Shown piece after piece: positions 7,654-16,171 of a DNA stretch of 64,000 bases. The position numbers were made by a program, and so were the translations under genes. Every line of letters starts with the position of its first letter. The first letter of the stretch is position 1. Source of the stretch: Neisseria sp. DTU_2020_1000833_1_SI_GRL_NUU_006 (GTDB taxonomy: Bacteria > Pseudomonadota > Gammaproteobacteria > Burkholderiales > Neisseriaceae); the NCBI GenBank assembly GCA_032388755.1, contig CP135593.1, positions 62,001 to 126,000 on the forward strand, written 5' to 3'. The notes beneath the pieces are model-generated. The model made no database searches and had not been told where the DNA came from. It was given only the letters and a program-made list of their open reading frames with translations.

Positions 7654-8646
7654 ATGAAACAAAAAATCTTCGTCCTCTACACAGGCGGCACCATAGGCAT
7701 GACCCAAAGCAGCGAAGGCCTGCGCCCCGATACCGCGCTTGTCAGCCAAGCCCTTTCCCCCTTTTCAGACGACCTCGACTTTGAGTGGCACGTCTGCAAT
7801 CCGTTGATTGATTCCTCCTCCGTCACCCTGCAACACTGGCGCGACTGGCTGGACATCATCGCCGCCAAACTGCCTTCCTGCGACGGCATCCTGATACTGC
7901 ACGGCACAGACAGCATGGCGTACACCGCCAACCTCCTCGCGCTCGCCTTGCAAGGCTTGGGCAAACCCATCGTCCTGACCGGCTCCCAATGGCCTTACGC
8001 CGCCGAAAACAGTGATGCCCCGCGCAACCTCTCCACCGCCGTCGCCGCCTTCAGCCTCAAGCTCAAACAAACCGTCATCGCCTTTGACGGCAAACTTTAT
8101 CCCGCCGTCGGCAGCAGCAAAGTCAGTACCGAAACCGCCGCAGGCTTCGACAATCCGCATTTCGGCGCCATCGCCGAATGGGACGAAACCCAAGGCTGGC
8201 ACAATATCTGCGTCCCGTCCCAAGACGCGGCAGATGTTTCAGACGACCTCAAAATCCGCTATCCCGACCCGCAGGCAAAAATCGCCGTCCGCACGCTTAT
8301 CCCCGGCTTTGCCGTCCAAGAACTTGCAGACGGACTCGGACAGCTTCCCGCCCACGCCCTTATCCTGCAAAGCTACGGACACGGCAACACCCCCGCAGAC
8401 GAAGGCTTCATCCGCGCCGTCCGAGACTTTACGCAGCAAGGCAAACTGCTGCTCAACATCAGCCAAGTCCGACAAGGCAGAACCGCCGCCGTTTACGCGC
8501 AAGGCAACGCGTTCCGCAATTCGGGCATCATCAACGGCGGCAAATGCAACCTCGAAACCGCCACCGCGCTCATGACCCTCGCCGTATCACAAGGCTGGGG
8601 GATGGAAGATGTTCACAAAGAATTGGTAAGACTAAAATTAGTGTGA
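7654..8646 (+). CDS. ansA: L-asparaginase I (cytoplasmic type)
   Basis: This enzyme hydrolyses asparagine to aspartate and ammonia. It has no signal peptide, which fits the cytoplasmic type I. The catalytic threonine motif Y-T-G-G-T-I-G-M is at residues 9-16, and the second motif H-G-T-D-S-M is at about residues 87-92. I prefer the ATG at 7654, which puts T-G-G-T at the usual distance from the start; in-frame ATGs at 7645 and 7648 add up to three residues. No start has a good ribosome site. Two uptake sequences lie inside the gene in the reading S-D-D-L. The tatD-type gene follows five bases after the stop, so the two are probably co-transcribed. Confidence 0.88.
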   Translation: MKQKIFVLYTGGTIGMTQSSEGLRPDTALVSQALSPFSDDLDFEWHVCNPLIDSSSVTLQHWRDWLDIIAAKLPSCDGILILHGTDSMAYTANLLALALQGLGKPIVLTGSQWPYAAENSDAPRNLSTAVAAFSLKLKQTVIAFDGKLYPAVGSSKVSTETAAGFDNPHFGAIAEWDETQGWHNICVPSQDAADVSDDLKIRYPDPQAKIAVRTLIPGFAVQELADGLGQLPAHALILQSYGHGNTPADEGFIRAVRDFTQQGKLLLNISQVRQGRTAAVYAQGNAFRNSGIINGGKCNLETATALMTLAVSQGWGMEDVHKELVRLKLV

Positions 8647-8651
8647 AACCG

Positions 8652-9443
8652 ATGAACTTCACCGACACCCATTGCCACCTTGCCGATCCCGCCTTGCGCG
8701 AAAACCTGCCGCACATCCTGACCGCCGCGCGGGAGGCAGGGGTAGGGCGGTTTATCGTTCCCGCGACCCGGCCGCAGGATTGGCAGGACGTGGCGGATTT
8801 GGTGCAAAGGTCGTCTGAAAACCCGCTTTGGGGCAACATCCATATCGCGCTCGGCATCCATCCTTGGTTTTCAGACGACGTTTCCGAACCGGATTTCCAG
8901 CGTTTGAAACAAACATTGCAAACGCTTCCGACGGCATGGGTCGGTGAAATCGGCTTGGATTTTTACGACAAAACCCAAACGCCGCCGCAGCGCGAACGGC
9001 AAATCCAAGTCTTCAGCCGCCAGCTTGAAATCGCGCAAACCCTGCGCCGCTGCGTGATTATCCATAATCTTAAAGCCACCGCCGACATCGCCGCCGCCGT
9101 CAAGCAGACAGGCTTTGCCCAAGGCGGCATCGTTCACGCCTTCTCCGGCAGCGCGGAAGAAGCGCACGTGTTGACGACACTGGGTTTCAAAATCGGCATC
9201 GGTTCGCTGTTGCTCAACCCGAACGCACGAAAAATACGCGAAACCCTCAAAACCTTAAATGACACCGACTTCGTCTTGGAAACCGACAGCCCGTTTATGC
9301 TGAAAAACGAAATCAACACGCCCGCCAACATCCGCCAAATCGCCGCCATCGCCGCTGAAATTCGCGGCGTTGCTGTTGAAGAGATAGCCGAAGTGACCGA
9401 GCGGAATGTGGAAATATTGCTGGCAGCAGAAAAGGTCGTCTGA
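8652..9443 (+). CDS. TatD family metal-dependent hydrolase (DNase)
   Basis: The 263-residue TIM-barrel protein belongs to the TatD group of metal-dependent nucleases. The metal site starts with T-D-T-H-C-H-L (residues 4-10). G-E-I-G-L-D-F, a central H-N-L-K-A-T-A-D-I segment, H-A-F-S-G-S and L-E-T-D-S-P-F complete the site. The ATG at 8652 is five bases from the ansA stop. A longer in-frame reading starting inside ansA encodes only low-complexity Arg/Pro sequence, so it is not the start. Two DUS copies lie within the gene (8807-8822 and 8866-8880). A DUS hairpin follows the stop. Confidence 0.9.
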   Translation: MNFTDTHCHLADPALRENLPHILTAAREAGVGRFIVPATRPQDWQDVADLVQRSSENPLWGNIHIALGIHPWFSDDVSEPDFQRLKQTLQTLPTAWVGEIGLDFYDKTQTPPQRERQIQVFSRQLEIAQTLRRCVIIHNLKATADIAAAVKQTGFAQGGIVHAFSGSAEEAHVLTTLGFKIGIGSLLLNPNARKIRETLKTLNDTDFVLETDSPFMLKNEINTPANIRQIAAIAAEIRGVAVEEIAEVTERNVEILLAAEKVV

Positions 9444-9485
9444 AAACATTCCGTCTTATCGGAATCGTGTTTTCAGACGACCTTT
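9431..9485. terminator. DUS hairpin after tatD-like gene
   Basis: AAAGGTCGTCTGAAAAC and GTTTTCAGACGACCTTT flank an inner hairpin (ATTCCG...CGGAAT). The 5' arm overlaps the last codons and stop of the hydrolase gene. Confidence 0.8.
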
Positions 9486-9593
9486 GGTTGTGAATTTTTG
9501 TGATAATGCAACGAACACCGCTATTTATAAAAGAGATGTCTTGCCGGACAGTTTCCTGTAATGTAAACGAGTTGACAATTTTTTACACTAAAT

Positions 9594-10550
9594 ATGACAG
9601 AATTTGACTTTATTAGACAGTTTTTGAAAAAACAGCAGGCGGAAGGTTTGGTGTTGGGTATCGGGGACGATGCAGCTATTATCCGTCCAAGTATCGGATT
9701 TGATTTGTGTTTTAGTTCCGATATGTTGATTAAGGACAAACATTTTTTTTCAGATGTTTCTCCTGAAGATTTGGCATGGAAAATGCTTGCAGTTAACATA
9801 TCCGATATGGCGGCGATGGGTGCCGTTCCAAAATGGGTTCTGCTCAGTGCGGGATTGCCCGATTTGGACGAAAAATGGCTGACGCGGTTTTGCGAAAGTT
9901 TCTTCTCGCTGGCACAACGTTTCGGCATCACGCTTATCGGCGGCGATACGACCAAAGGTGATTTGGTATTCAACATCACCATCGTCGGCGAACTGCCCCA
10001 AGGGCAAGCCCTGCGGCGCGATGCGGCGCAAGAAGGGGATGATATTTGGGTGTCCGGGCAAATCGGTATGGCTGCGGCAGCATTAAACCATCGTCTGAAA
10101 AACTGCTCACTGCCGCCGAAAGTCTTCGGACTTTGCGAAGATAAACTCCTCCGGCCGGAGCCAAGGGTAGATTTGGGTTTGGCACTTTTGCCGCTTGCCC
10201 ATGCCGCCCAAGATATTTCGGACGGGCTGGCGCAGGATTTGGGGCACATTTTGACCGCGTCGTCTTTGGGGGCGGAAATTTCGACAGATGTGTTGCCGGT
10301 TCCCGACGAATTGAGAACATCGCTGTCTGAAGAACAATGGACGGCTTTCGCCTTATCGGGCGGCGACGATTATGAATTGGTATTTACCGCTTCCGCAGAC
10401 CGTCGCAGTGAAATCCTTGCCGCAGCAGCGCAATGCGGTGTGGCGGTAACGAGGATAGGGAAAACAAACAACTCAGGCCGTCTGAAAATAAAGGATAAAA
10501 AAGGCGGCGAATTATTGCTTACTTCACGGGGGTTCGATCATTTTGGCTGA
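9594..10550 (+). CDS. thiL: Thiamine-monophosphate kinase
   Basis: ThiL phosphorylates thiamine monophosphate to thiamine pyrophosphate with ATP. The 318-residue protein has the N-terminal G-I-G-D-D-A-A-I-I-R metal/ATP motif (about residues 22-31), D-M-L-I-K-D-K-H-F for substrate binding, G-G-D-T-T-K-G-D (about 119-126) and the C-terminal G-G-D-D-Y-E-L sequence. One AGGCC-type uptake sequence lies in frame near the C-terminus. The 3' end overlaps pgpA by eight bases, so the two are translationally coupled. No THI-box riboswitch is visible upstream. Confidence 0.93.
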   Translation: MTEFDFIRQFLKKQQAEGLVLGIGDDAAIIRPSIGFDLCFSSDMLIKDKHFFSDVSPEDLAWKMLAVNISDMAAMGAVPKWVLLSAGLPDLDEKWLTRFCESFFSLAQRFGITLIGGDTTKGDLVFNITIVGELPQGQALRRDAAQEGDDIWVSGQIGMAAAALNHRLKNCSLPPKVFGLCEDKLLRPEPRVDLGLALLPLAHAAQDISDGLAQDLGHILTASSLGAEISTDVLPVPDELRTSLSEEQWTAFALSGGDDYELVFTASADRRSEILAAAAQCGVAVTRIGKTNNSGRLKIKDKKGGELLLTSRGFDHFG

Positions 10551-11031
10551 ATTTAAACCTACTTTCAAATGGCTCAAAGAGCGTCCTTTATGCTTCTTGG
10601 GCTTCGGTTTCGGCAGCGGTCTTTCTCCCGTCGCGCCGGGAACGGCCGGTACTTTGGCGGCTTTGCCTTTGGCATTTGTCCTTCATTTGATCGGAATCGG
10701 CGGCTGGGTTTTGGCATTGCTGTGTATCGCCATGTTTGTTTGGGGAATCCGCATTTGCGGTTATACCGAAAAAGAGCTGGGCATACAGGATTACGGGGGT
10801 ATCGTTTGGGATGAAATCGTAGCAATGATTTTGGTTTTGTCTTTCGTGCCTTTCCGCTGGAGCTGGTGGCTTGCGGCTTTTATCGTGTTCCGACTGTTCG
10901 ACATGCTTAAGCCTTGGCCAATTAAATGGTTCGACAGCCGCATCCACGGCGGGCTGGGTATTATGCTTGACGACCTGATCGCCGCACTGATGACCGGACT
11001 GGTATTGGCACTCGCAACTTGGATTTTTTAA
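10543..11031 (+). CDS. pgpA: Phosphatidylglycerophosphatase A
   Basis: PgpA dephosphorylates phosphatidylglycerol phosphate in the inner membrane to make phosphatidylglycerol. The 162-residue protein has the N-terminal G-S-G-L-S-P-V-A-P-G-T-A-G-T motif (about residues 24-37), the acidic V-W-D-E-I-V-A pattern (about 88-94) and four hydrophobic segments. The start codon is TTG, overlapping the end of thiL; GGGGG lies about 12 bases upstream. No in-frame ATG occurs before the conserved domain. The thiL-pgpA pairing is common in proteobacteria. Confidence 0.9.
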   Translation: MAEFKPTFKWLKERPLCFLGFGFGSGLSPVAPGTAGTLAALPLAFVLHLIGIGGWVLALLCIAMFVWGIRICGYTEKELGIQDYGGIVWDEIVAMILVLSFVPFRWSWWLAAFIVFRLFDMLKPWPIKWFDSRIHGGLGIMLDDLIAALMTGLVLALATWIF

Positions 11032-11154
11032 ATTTTCCATACACGCAAATTTGTATAAATATCTGTCGATGAACCATAAGTCGATAAACCATAAAAAGTA
11101 ACATTTCCTATTTTTTGAATATTTAAATAAAACATAACCATACGGGGTAAACAA

Positions 11155-11523
11155 ATGAACAATATCGAAATCAACGTAACGCCGCATTACATCGCCGGAC
11201 AAAGCGATGTTTATCGCGACCGCTATGCTTTCAATTATCAAATCACCATCTGCAACCGCAGCAACAAAGTCATCACATTGCGCCAGCGGTTTTGGGAAGT
11301 TACCGACGGGCACGGGGAAATCGGGCAGGTCGGAAACGGCGGTTTGATCGAAGAGCAGCCCGTCCTGTATCCCGGTGAGGAATACGAGTACAACAGCGGC
11401 TCGCAGATTAGTACGCCTTGGGGCAGTATTGAAGGCGCCTACGAGTTTGAAGACAGCATCGGCGAGCGTTTTGTTATCGGCGTACCGAAGCTGGATTTCA
11501 AAGCAGGTTTTACCCTGCAATAA
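11155..11523 (+). CDS. apaG: ApaG domain protein
   Basis: ApaG is a small fibronectin-III-like cytoplasmic protein associated with cobalt and magnesium resistance in enterobacteria; its biochemical role is unclear. The 122-residue protein has the family sequences Y-A-F-N-Y-Q-I-T-I, R-F-W-x-V-T-D-G (about residues 44-51) and V-L-Y-P-G-E-E-Y-E-Y-N-S-G (about 71-83). The length is normal. GGGG lies 8-11 bases before the ATG. It follows pgpA by 123 bases, and a DUS hairpin closes the unit. Confidence 0.9.
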   Translation: MNNIEINVTPHYIAGQSDVYRDRYAFNYQITICNRSNKVITLRQRFWEVTDGHGEIGQVGNGGLIEEQPVLYPGEEYEYNSGSQISTPWGSIEGAYEFEDSIGERFVIGVPKLDFKAGFTLQ

Positions 11524-11554
11524 AATACTCGAAAACAATACAAAGCGGGAACCT

Positions 11555-11599
11555 AAGGTCGTCTGAAAGAAATAAGGGGCTTTCAGACGGCCTTTTTTT
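11555..11599. terminator. DUS inverted repeat after apaG
   Basis: AAGGTCGTCTGAAAG and CTTTCAGACGGCCTT (one arm the AGGCC variant) are followed by a run of T. A strong terminator. Confidence 0.8.
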
Positions 11600-11730
11600 G
11601 CCTGTTCGTTTGATTTAAATGTTGAGTGATGGTTTTTTAGCGGCAAGAAGGTCGTCTGAAATTAATCGTGAATCAAAATAGAAGGCTCCGTCTTTTTATG
11701 TTTGTGCAGATAGGGCAGGTATTTTCAGTC

Positions 11731-11751
11731 GCCGATATTTATCGGCTTTTT
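11731..11751 (+). terminator. Compact hairpin with T-tract in the leader of the alanine symporter gene
   Basis: GCCGATA and TATCGGC flank two bases and are followed by TTTTT, a textbook intrinsic terminator on the plus strand. It lies 200 bases before the symporter gene and 130 bases past the apaG terminator. It may be an attenuator or the end of a short RNA. Apart from it and a single DUS at 11649-11662, I see nothing in 11600-11948. Confidence 0.6.
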
Positions 11752-11948
11752 GTCATGTTGAAATACAGATTTCCATTTGCGCAGGCTGACGTCAGATGGG
11801 TATTTTTATTTTAATGTTCTCTACATTTAGATCCGACTTGATGAGTTTGGATTTATAGAGAAAATAAGGAGCATATCATCAGACCGTTGCTTTTTTTAAC
11901 GCTTTATGCTGAAATGACCGAACACTAAAAACACAATGAGGAGAAAAT

Positions 11949-13340
11949 ATGCAATTATTTTTGGAGAATTTAAAAGCGTTTTTTGAAACAGTCAGCGGCT
12001 GGGTCTGGGGACCCGTTATGCTGGTGTTGTTGGTCGGAACGGGCGTTTTGTTGACCGTTATGCTCAAAGGCCTGCAATTTTCTATGCTCGGTTACGCGCT
12101 CAAGCAGGCGTTTATGCCGCAGAAAACAACGGATGACGGTGAAGACCACGAAGGCGATATTTCCCATTTCGCTGCTTTGATGACCGCTCTGTCAGCCACC
12201 ATCGGTACAGGCAACATTGCCGGTGTGGCAACCGCCGTGGTTACCGGTGGCCCGGGTGCGGTATTTTGGATGTGGATGACCGCCATTTTCGGTATGGCGA
12301 CCAAATACGCCGAGGGCGTGCTGGCGGTGAAATACCGCGTGACCAACTCCAAAGGCGAAATGTCCGGCGGACCGATGTATTACATCGAAAAGGGCTTGGG
12401 CAAAAACTGGAAATGGATGGCATTGGCGTTTGCTTTATTCGGCACATTCGCTTCGTTCGGTATCGGCAGTTCGGTACAGTCCAACTCGGTTGCGCAGGCC
12501 GTTCAGACGAGCTTCGGCGTAGAACCGGGCTATACCGGCGTCGTCCTGACCATTTTGACCGCTATCGTCGTTTTGGGCGGTATTAAAGGCATCGCTAAAG
12601 CTGCTTCGTTTATCGTACCTGCGATGGCGGTGTTTTACGTTTTAGGCGGCATTGCCATTATTGCTGTAAATTCGGACTTACTGGCACCCGCTGTCAAGCT
12701 GATTTTCTCTGATGCGTTCAGCGCGCAGGCTGTGGCAGGCGGCGCAATCGGGACGGTGATCCGCTACGGCGTGGCGCGCGGCGTGTTTTCTAACGAGGCG
12801 GGTATGGGTTCCGCACCGATTGCCGCTGCAGCCGCGAAAACCGACCATCCCGTCCGCCAGGCATTGGTTTCCATGACCGGGACGTTTTTGGACACGATCG
12901 TCGTCTGCTCGATTACGGGAATTGTATTGGTGATGGGTTTGCTCGGCGCGGGCGGTGAGTTTGTCAAACCGGAATTGAGCGGCGCGGCGCTGACTACCGT
13001 TACCTTCCAAAAAATGCTGCCCGGTTTCGGCGGATGGGTCGTTACCATCGGTTTGATTTTCTTTGCCTATTCGACCATTTTAGGCTGGTGTTATTACGGT
13101 GAGAAATGTGCGGCATATGTATTCGGCGAAAAATCCGCGAGTCTCTACCGTGTTTTTTACGTCGCCTCGGTCATGCTGGGAACTGTCTTGAGTCTTGATT
13201 TGGTTTGGCTCGCTTCGGATACGTTCAACGGATTGATGGCTTTGCCCAACTTAATCGCCCTCTTGCTGATGGCGAAAGTAATTGTCAGGGAAACTCAGGA
13301 TTTCAAACAGAAAATCCGTAGCGGTGAATTGCCTCATTAA
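11949..13340 (+). CDS. Alanine (glycine):sodium symporter, AGCS family
   Basis: The 463-residue polytopic protein is an AGCS-family transporter that takes up alanine or glycine with sodium. It has a family signature around A-A-L-M-T-A-L-S-A-T-I-G-T-G-N-I-A-G-V (about residues 73-91), and conserved G-G-P-M-Y-Y-I-E-K-G and F-S-N-E-A-G-M-G-S-A-P stretches. About ten hydrophobic segments are visible. GAGGAGAAAAT just before the ATG is a strong ribosome site. The gene is monocistronic, with a DUS hairpin shared with the convergent tannase-like gene. The amino-acid specificity cannot be read from the sequence. Confidence 0.9.
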   Translation: MQLFLENLKAFFETVSGWVWGPVMLVLLVGTGVLLTVMLKGLQFSMLGYALKQAFMPQKTTDDGEDHEGDISHFAALMTALSATIGTGNIAGVATAVVTGGPGAVFWMWMTAIFGMATKYAEGVLAVKYRVTNSKGEMSGGPMYYIEKGLGKNWKWMALAFALFGTFASFGIGSSVQSNSVAQAVQTSFGVEPGYTGVVLTILTAIVVLGGIKGIAKAASFIVPAMAVFYVLGGIAIIAVNSDLLAPAVKLIFSDAFSAQAVAGGAIGTVIRYGVARGVFSNEAGMGSAPIAAAAAKTDHPVRQALVSMTGTFLDTIVVCSITGIVLVMGLLGAGGEFVKPELSGAALTTVTFQKMLPGFGGWVVTIGLIFFAYSTILGWCYYGEKCAAYVFGEKSASLYRVFYVASVMLGTVLSLDLVWLASDTFNGLMALPNLIALLLMAKVIVRETQDFKQKIRSGELPH

Positions 13341-13352
13341 TTTGAATGAAAC

Positions 13353-13399
13353 AAAAGGTCGTCTGAAAACCAAGATTTTGGTTTTCAGACGACCTTTTT
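13353..13399. terminator. DUS inverted repeat between convergent genes
   Basis: AAAAGGTCGTCTGAAAACCAA and its exact complement flank a two-base loop. This perfect bidirectional terminator separates the symporter from the tannase-like gene. Confidence 0.88.
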
Positions 13400-13416
13400 A
13401 TTTGTCTGAATGGGCG

Positions 13417-14916
13417 TTATTTCGCAGGGCTGCGGCTGATTTGCTTCATCCAGGCAAACAGTTCGTCCAGGTCATAATCGCCGCCGTGTCCGACATCCCA
13501 AGGCAGGGCGTAATCGACGGTGTAGCCGTTGTTTTGCAGTTTGGCGGCTAATATGGCGGAGACTGCCAACGAGGTATCGCGGTCGTTGGTGCCGACGCGG
13601 ATGCGCCAGTTTTGCGGCAGGTTCGCGCCCGGTTTGCCGATGTAGTTGAGCGGGTTCATGATTTTGACGGTTTCTTCGTCCGCGATTTCGGCGTTGGCGG
13701 CGGTATTGTGTTGCATGGAAAACGCGGTGAAGTGGCGTTTATCGACGGTATCGGTGCCGAAAAGCTGGTTTTCGCCCGCGCTCAAATCTACGCCGTCAAA
13801 GGCAGGCGGTGTTTTTTGCCGTCCGGCGGCTTTGGCGTAGGCATCGAAATCGACGGAGACGACTTTGCCGTTGCGGACAGTCAGCCATTTGCGGTCGCTC
13901 AAGTCTTTGCCTGCGTCAAGCTGGGTCTGGGCGGATTGGGCGAGCAGGCCGGCAATATGGTTTTTAAAGCTGCCGTTGCCTTGGGCATCCAGCGTCAGGG
14001 GTTTGCCTTCGGGGGATTTCAGGTTCAGGCTGTTGAGATAGACGGGGTATAGCGGTTTGAGGAGGTCGGACAGTTTTTTCTCGTCGTCGGTCAGCGTGCC
14101 GGCGACCAGCTCGCGTTTGACGCGGTAGTCGAGCATGGAAATGTTCATTTTTTTATAGTCGTTAACGCCGTTGAACTGCCATTCGTAAGCCATGTCGGCA
14201 TGGTCCAAGTCGGTAATCGGGCAGTAGGCGGATACGGCGAAAACTTTGTCGCTGCCTTCCGCCGTGCCTAAGGCTTTGAGGTGGTTTTCGTAATCTTTTT
14301 GGTCGGCTGTTGCGCCTAAGAGGGCGGACATCGCGCCGCCCGCGCTTGTGCCGTTGGAAATGATTTTTTCGGCATCGCCGGGCATGGTTTTGTCGTTGGC
14401 CTTCAGATAGCGGACGGCGGCTTTCAAATCAACGATGGCGGCGGGTGCTTTGCCGGTGGATTCCGTTCTGCCGCGCGCGCCCGGGGAGGCGACGACGTAG
14501 CCTTTGGAAAGGGCGGTCAGCGCGGCGTTCGGCGATTTTTGACCGTCTTCAGGTTCGCCGCGTTTGCCTTCTAAAGCAGGTTTGCCCGGTTCTGCAGGCA
14601 TATAGCCGCCGATTTGGTTGGGCAGGAAAATCGGTGCGGTTTCAGCGGTAAAGCCGTCTATCTCGCCGCCGTTGTAATAGGCTTCGGGGACGTAAATATT
14701 GATGATTTCGTAGCGGGTATCGACAGGATTGCGGACGTAAACCACGTTTTCGTAAGCGCGGAATTTAACCGCCTGACCGTTCACTTCGATGCTTTGTTCG
14801 GTGTATTTCTGTTTGGAAAAGTCCAAGTCGTAGGTTTTGGCGGTTTGGACGTTGGCGCAGGCGTTTAAGCCCAGCGCGACGGAAACGGATAACAGGGTTT
14901 TGTTCAGCGTATTCAT
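13417..14916 (-). CDS. Subtype B tannase-like alpha/beta hydrolase, lipoprotein
   Basis: The 499-residue protein has a lipoprotein signal ending L-N-A-C (Cys20) and an alpha/beta-hydrolase fold. The nucleophile elbow is G-T-S-A-G-G (about residues 189-194), the form found in bacterial tannases. A late N-D-R-D-T-S and a W-D-V-G-H-G-G-D-Y-D segment supply candidate Asp and His of the triad. Tannases hydrolyse galloyl esters of plant tannins; that activity, and export to the cell envelope, are inferred. The family also includes uncharacterised feruloyl-esterase-like proteins, so the substrate is uncertain. The start has only a weak AGAAAG ribosome site, but the lipobox supports it. Confidence 0.72.
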   Translation of the reverse strand: MNTLNKTLLSVSVALGLNACANVQTAKTYDLDFSKQKYTEQSIEVNGQAVKFRAYENVVYVRNPVDTRYEIINIYVPEAYYNGGEIDGFTAETAPIFLPNQIGGYMPAEPGKPALEGKRGEPEDGQKSPNAALTALSKGYVVASPGARGRTESTGKAPAAIVDLKAAVRYLKANDKTMPGDAEKIISNGTSAGGAMSALLGATADQKDYENHLKALGTAEGSDKVFAVSAYCPITDLDHADMAYEWQFNGVNDYKKMNISMLDYRVKRELVAGTLTDDEKKLSDLLKPLYPVYLNSLNLKSPEGKPLTLDAQGNGSFKNHIAGLLAQSAQTQLDAGKDLSDRKWLTVRNGKVVSVDFDAYAKAAGRQKTPPAFDGVDLSAGENQLFGTDTVDKRHFTAFSMQHNTAANAEIADEETVKIMNPLNYIGKPGANLPQNWRIRVGTNDRDTSLAVSAILAAKLQNNGYTVDYALPWDVGHGGDYDLDELFAWMKQISRSPAK

Positions 14917-14959
14917 GATGTGCTTTCTGAAAGGGTAACGGAACGATGATAGCTAAGAC

Positions 14960-15003
14960 AAAGGTCGTCTGAAAACGTTTTATCCTGTTTTCAGACGACC
15001 TTT
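14960..15003. terminator. DUS hairpin between tannase-like gene and FNT channel
   Basis: AAGGTCGTCTGAAAAC and GTTTTCAGACGACCTT flank a short loop. On the minus strand it ends the upstream channel transcript before the tannase-like gene. Confidence 0.8.
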
Positions 15004-15034
15004 GCGTTTCTAAACCTTTTCAATACCAATCTAT

Positions 15035-15829
15035 TCAAGACTCGGCGCAATCTTTCAGCGTATCTTTATAAGTATAAAGGTACGACGCACCGACAAACGA
15101 TGCGCCGCCTAAGACATTGCCTAAAAACACGGGAATCATGTTGAAGAAAAACTGCCCCCATGTAATGTCTGCGCCCGCCAAAATACCGGCGGGGATGACG
15201 AACATATTGGCGACAAGGTGTTGGAAGCCGTTTAATACGAAAATCATCACGGGAAACCAAATCGCCAACATCCGCCCTGCCGTATGTTTGGCGGCAAAGT
15301 GCAGCCACGCGCCCATACACACCATCCAGTTACACGCGACCGCTGAGACGAAGGACCTGCCGAAATCCATATGGACTTTGGCTTCCGCCACCGCAATCGT
15401 TTTTTCTGCCACGCTGCCTTCGGTCATGCCGACATAGTGTCCGAGGAGAAACGCCATCGCCAGCGTTCCTACTAAATTGCCCAGACACACGACGACCCAG
15501 TTGCGCAGCAGCATTTTTGTGGAAATTCGCCCTGCCAAACGTCCCAAAGACATAATCATCATATTGCTCGTTACCAGCTCGCCGCCGCCGAGCAGGATGC
15601 AGATCAAGGCGATGGGGAACATTGCCGCACCGAGCAAAGTCGCCAAGCCGCCCCATTCGTGCGGAATACCGCTGACCACTTTCAAATAAGCCAGATAACC
15701 GAAGCCGATGTATCCGCCTGCCAAAACGCTCAAAACCGCCAGCGTGGAAACGCTGGATTGTGCCTTGGCACAGCTTTTATCGAGGACGACCTGTAAAATT
15801 TCCTGTGGGTATAAATCGCGCGAAGCCAT
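15035..15829 (-). CDS. Formate/nitrite transporter family channel
   Basis: The 264-residue inner-membrane protein belongs to the FNT family (FocA/NirC), pentameric channels for formate, nitrite or related small anions. The first half has G-G-Y-I-G-F-G-Y-L; the second half has the typical N-W-M-V-C-M-G-A-W-L sequence and F-Q-H-L-V-A-N-M-F before the last helices. Six hydrophobic segments are visible. The ATG at 15829 has AAGGAA six bases upstream and starts M-A-S-R-D-L-Y. Longer in-frame starts upstream encode unrelated sequence. FocA and NirC types cannot be separated here. The upstream gap holds a decayed CREE fragment. Confidence 0.87.
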   Translation of the reverse strand: MASRDLYPQEILQVVLDKSCAKAQSSVSTLAVLSVLAGGYIGFGYLAYLKVVSGIPHEWGGLATLLGAAMFPIALICILLGGGELVTSNMMIMSLGRLAGRISTKMLLRNWVVVCLGNLVGTLAMAFLLGHYVGMTEGSVAEKTIAVAEAKVHMDFGRSFVSAVACNWMVCMGAWLHFAAKHTAGRMLAIWFPVMIFVLNGFQHLVANMFVIPAGILAGADITWGQFFFNMIPVFLGNVLGGASFVGASYLYTYKDTLKDCAES

Positions 15830-15942
15830 GATTTTCCTTAAAGTAGATTGAGGTGGGAACGCCGTTTCTGAAAGACGGCAAAACTGTCGCGGTAGGGCAG
15901 TGTTGAAGGATGCCGGTGTACGGTCTTGTTGGATAAAAAACA

Positions 15943-16002
15943 ATAGTGTATTAAACCTAAAATGCGGTAGCGTTGCCTTGCTTTGGCTCAAAAGAAAGAT
16001 TA
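15943..16002 (+). repeat. Decayed left half of a Correia element
   Basis: From ATAGTGTATTAA through GCGTTGCC, CTTTGGCTCAAAAGAAAGAT, this stretch aligns along its whole length with the first 60 bases of the complete CREE at 20805 (ATAGTGGATTAA, GCGTTGCC, CCTTAGCTCAAAGAGAACGAT) with many substitutions. No right half is visible before the rppH start. The rest of 15830-16171 holds nothing I recognise. Confidence 0.6.
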
Positions 16003-16171
16003 TTACATGAGGGGGTAATTGAGATAAGGCAGGAAGTATATATGTTTCAGATGCGTTTGAAGGAACCTGCCGTATCCGGTTTCAAATACCCGCCGATACG
16101 GTCTCCCGATTTGTCAAACCCGCCCGATTTATGGGAAAATCGCACGATTGAATTTAACGAAGGGCGACACC

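Noticed and set aside
8178..8651. Upstream in-frame extension of the tatD-like gene
   Set aside because: Encodes Arg/Pro-rich sequence that is the alternative frame of ansA; the family start is at 8652.
9572..9594. TTGACA before thiL as a promoter -35 box
   Set aside because: Only a few bases separate it from any -10-like sequence and the start codon follows too closely.
11600..11948. Glycine riboswitch before the alanine/glycine symporter
   Set aside because: The conserved glycine-aptamer sequences are not visible; only a plain terminator hairpin is present.
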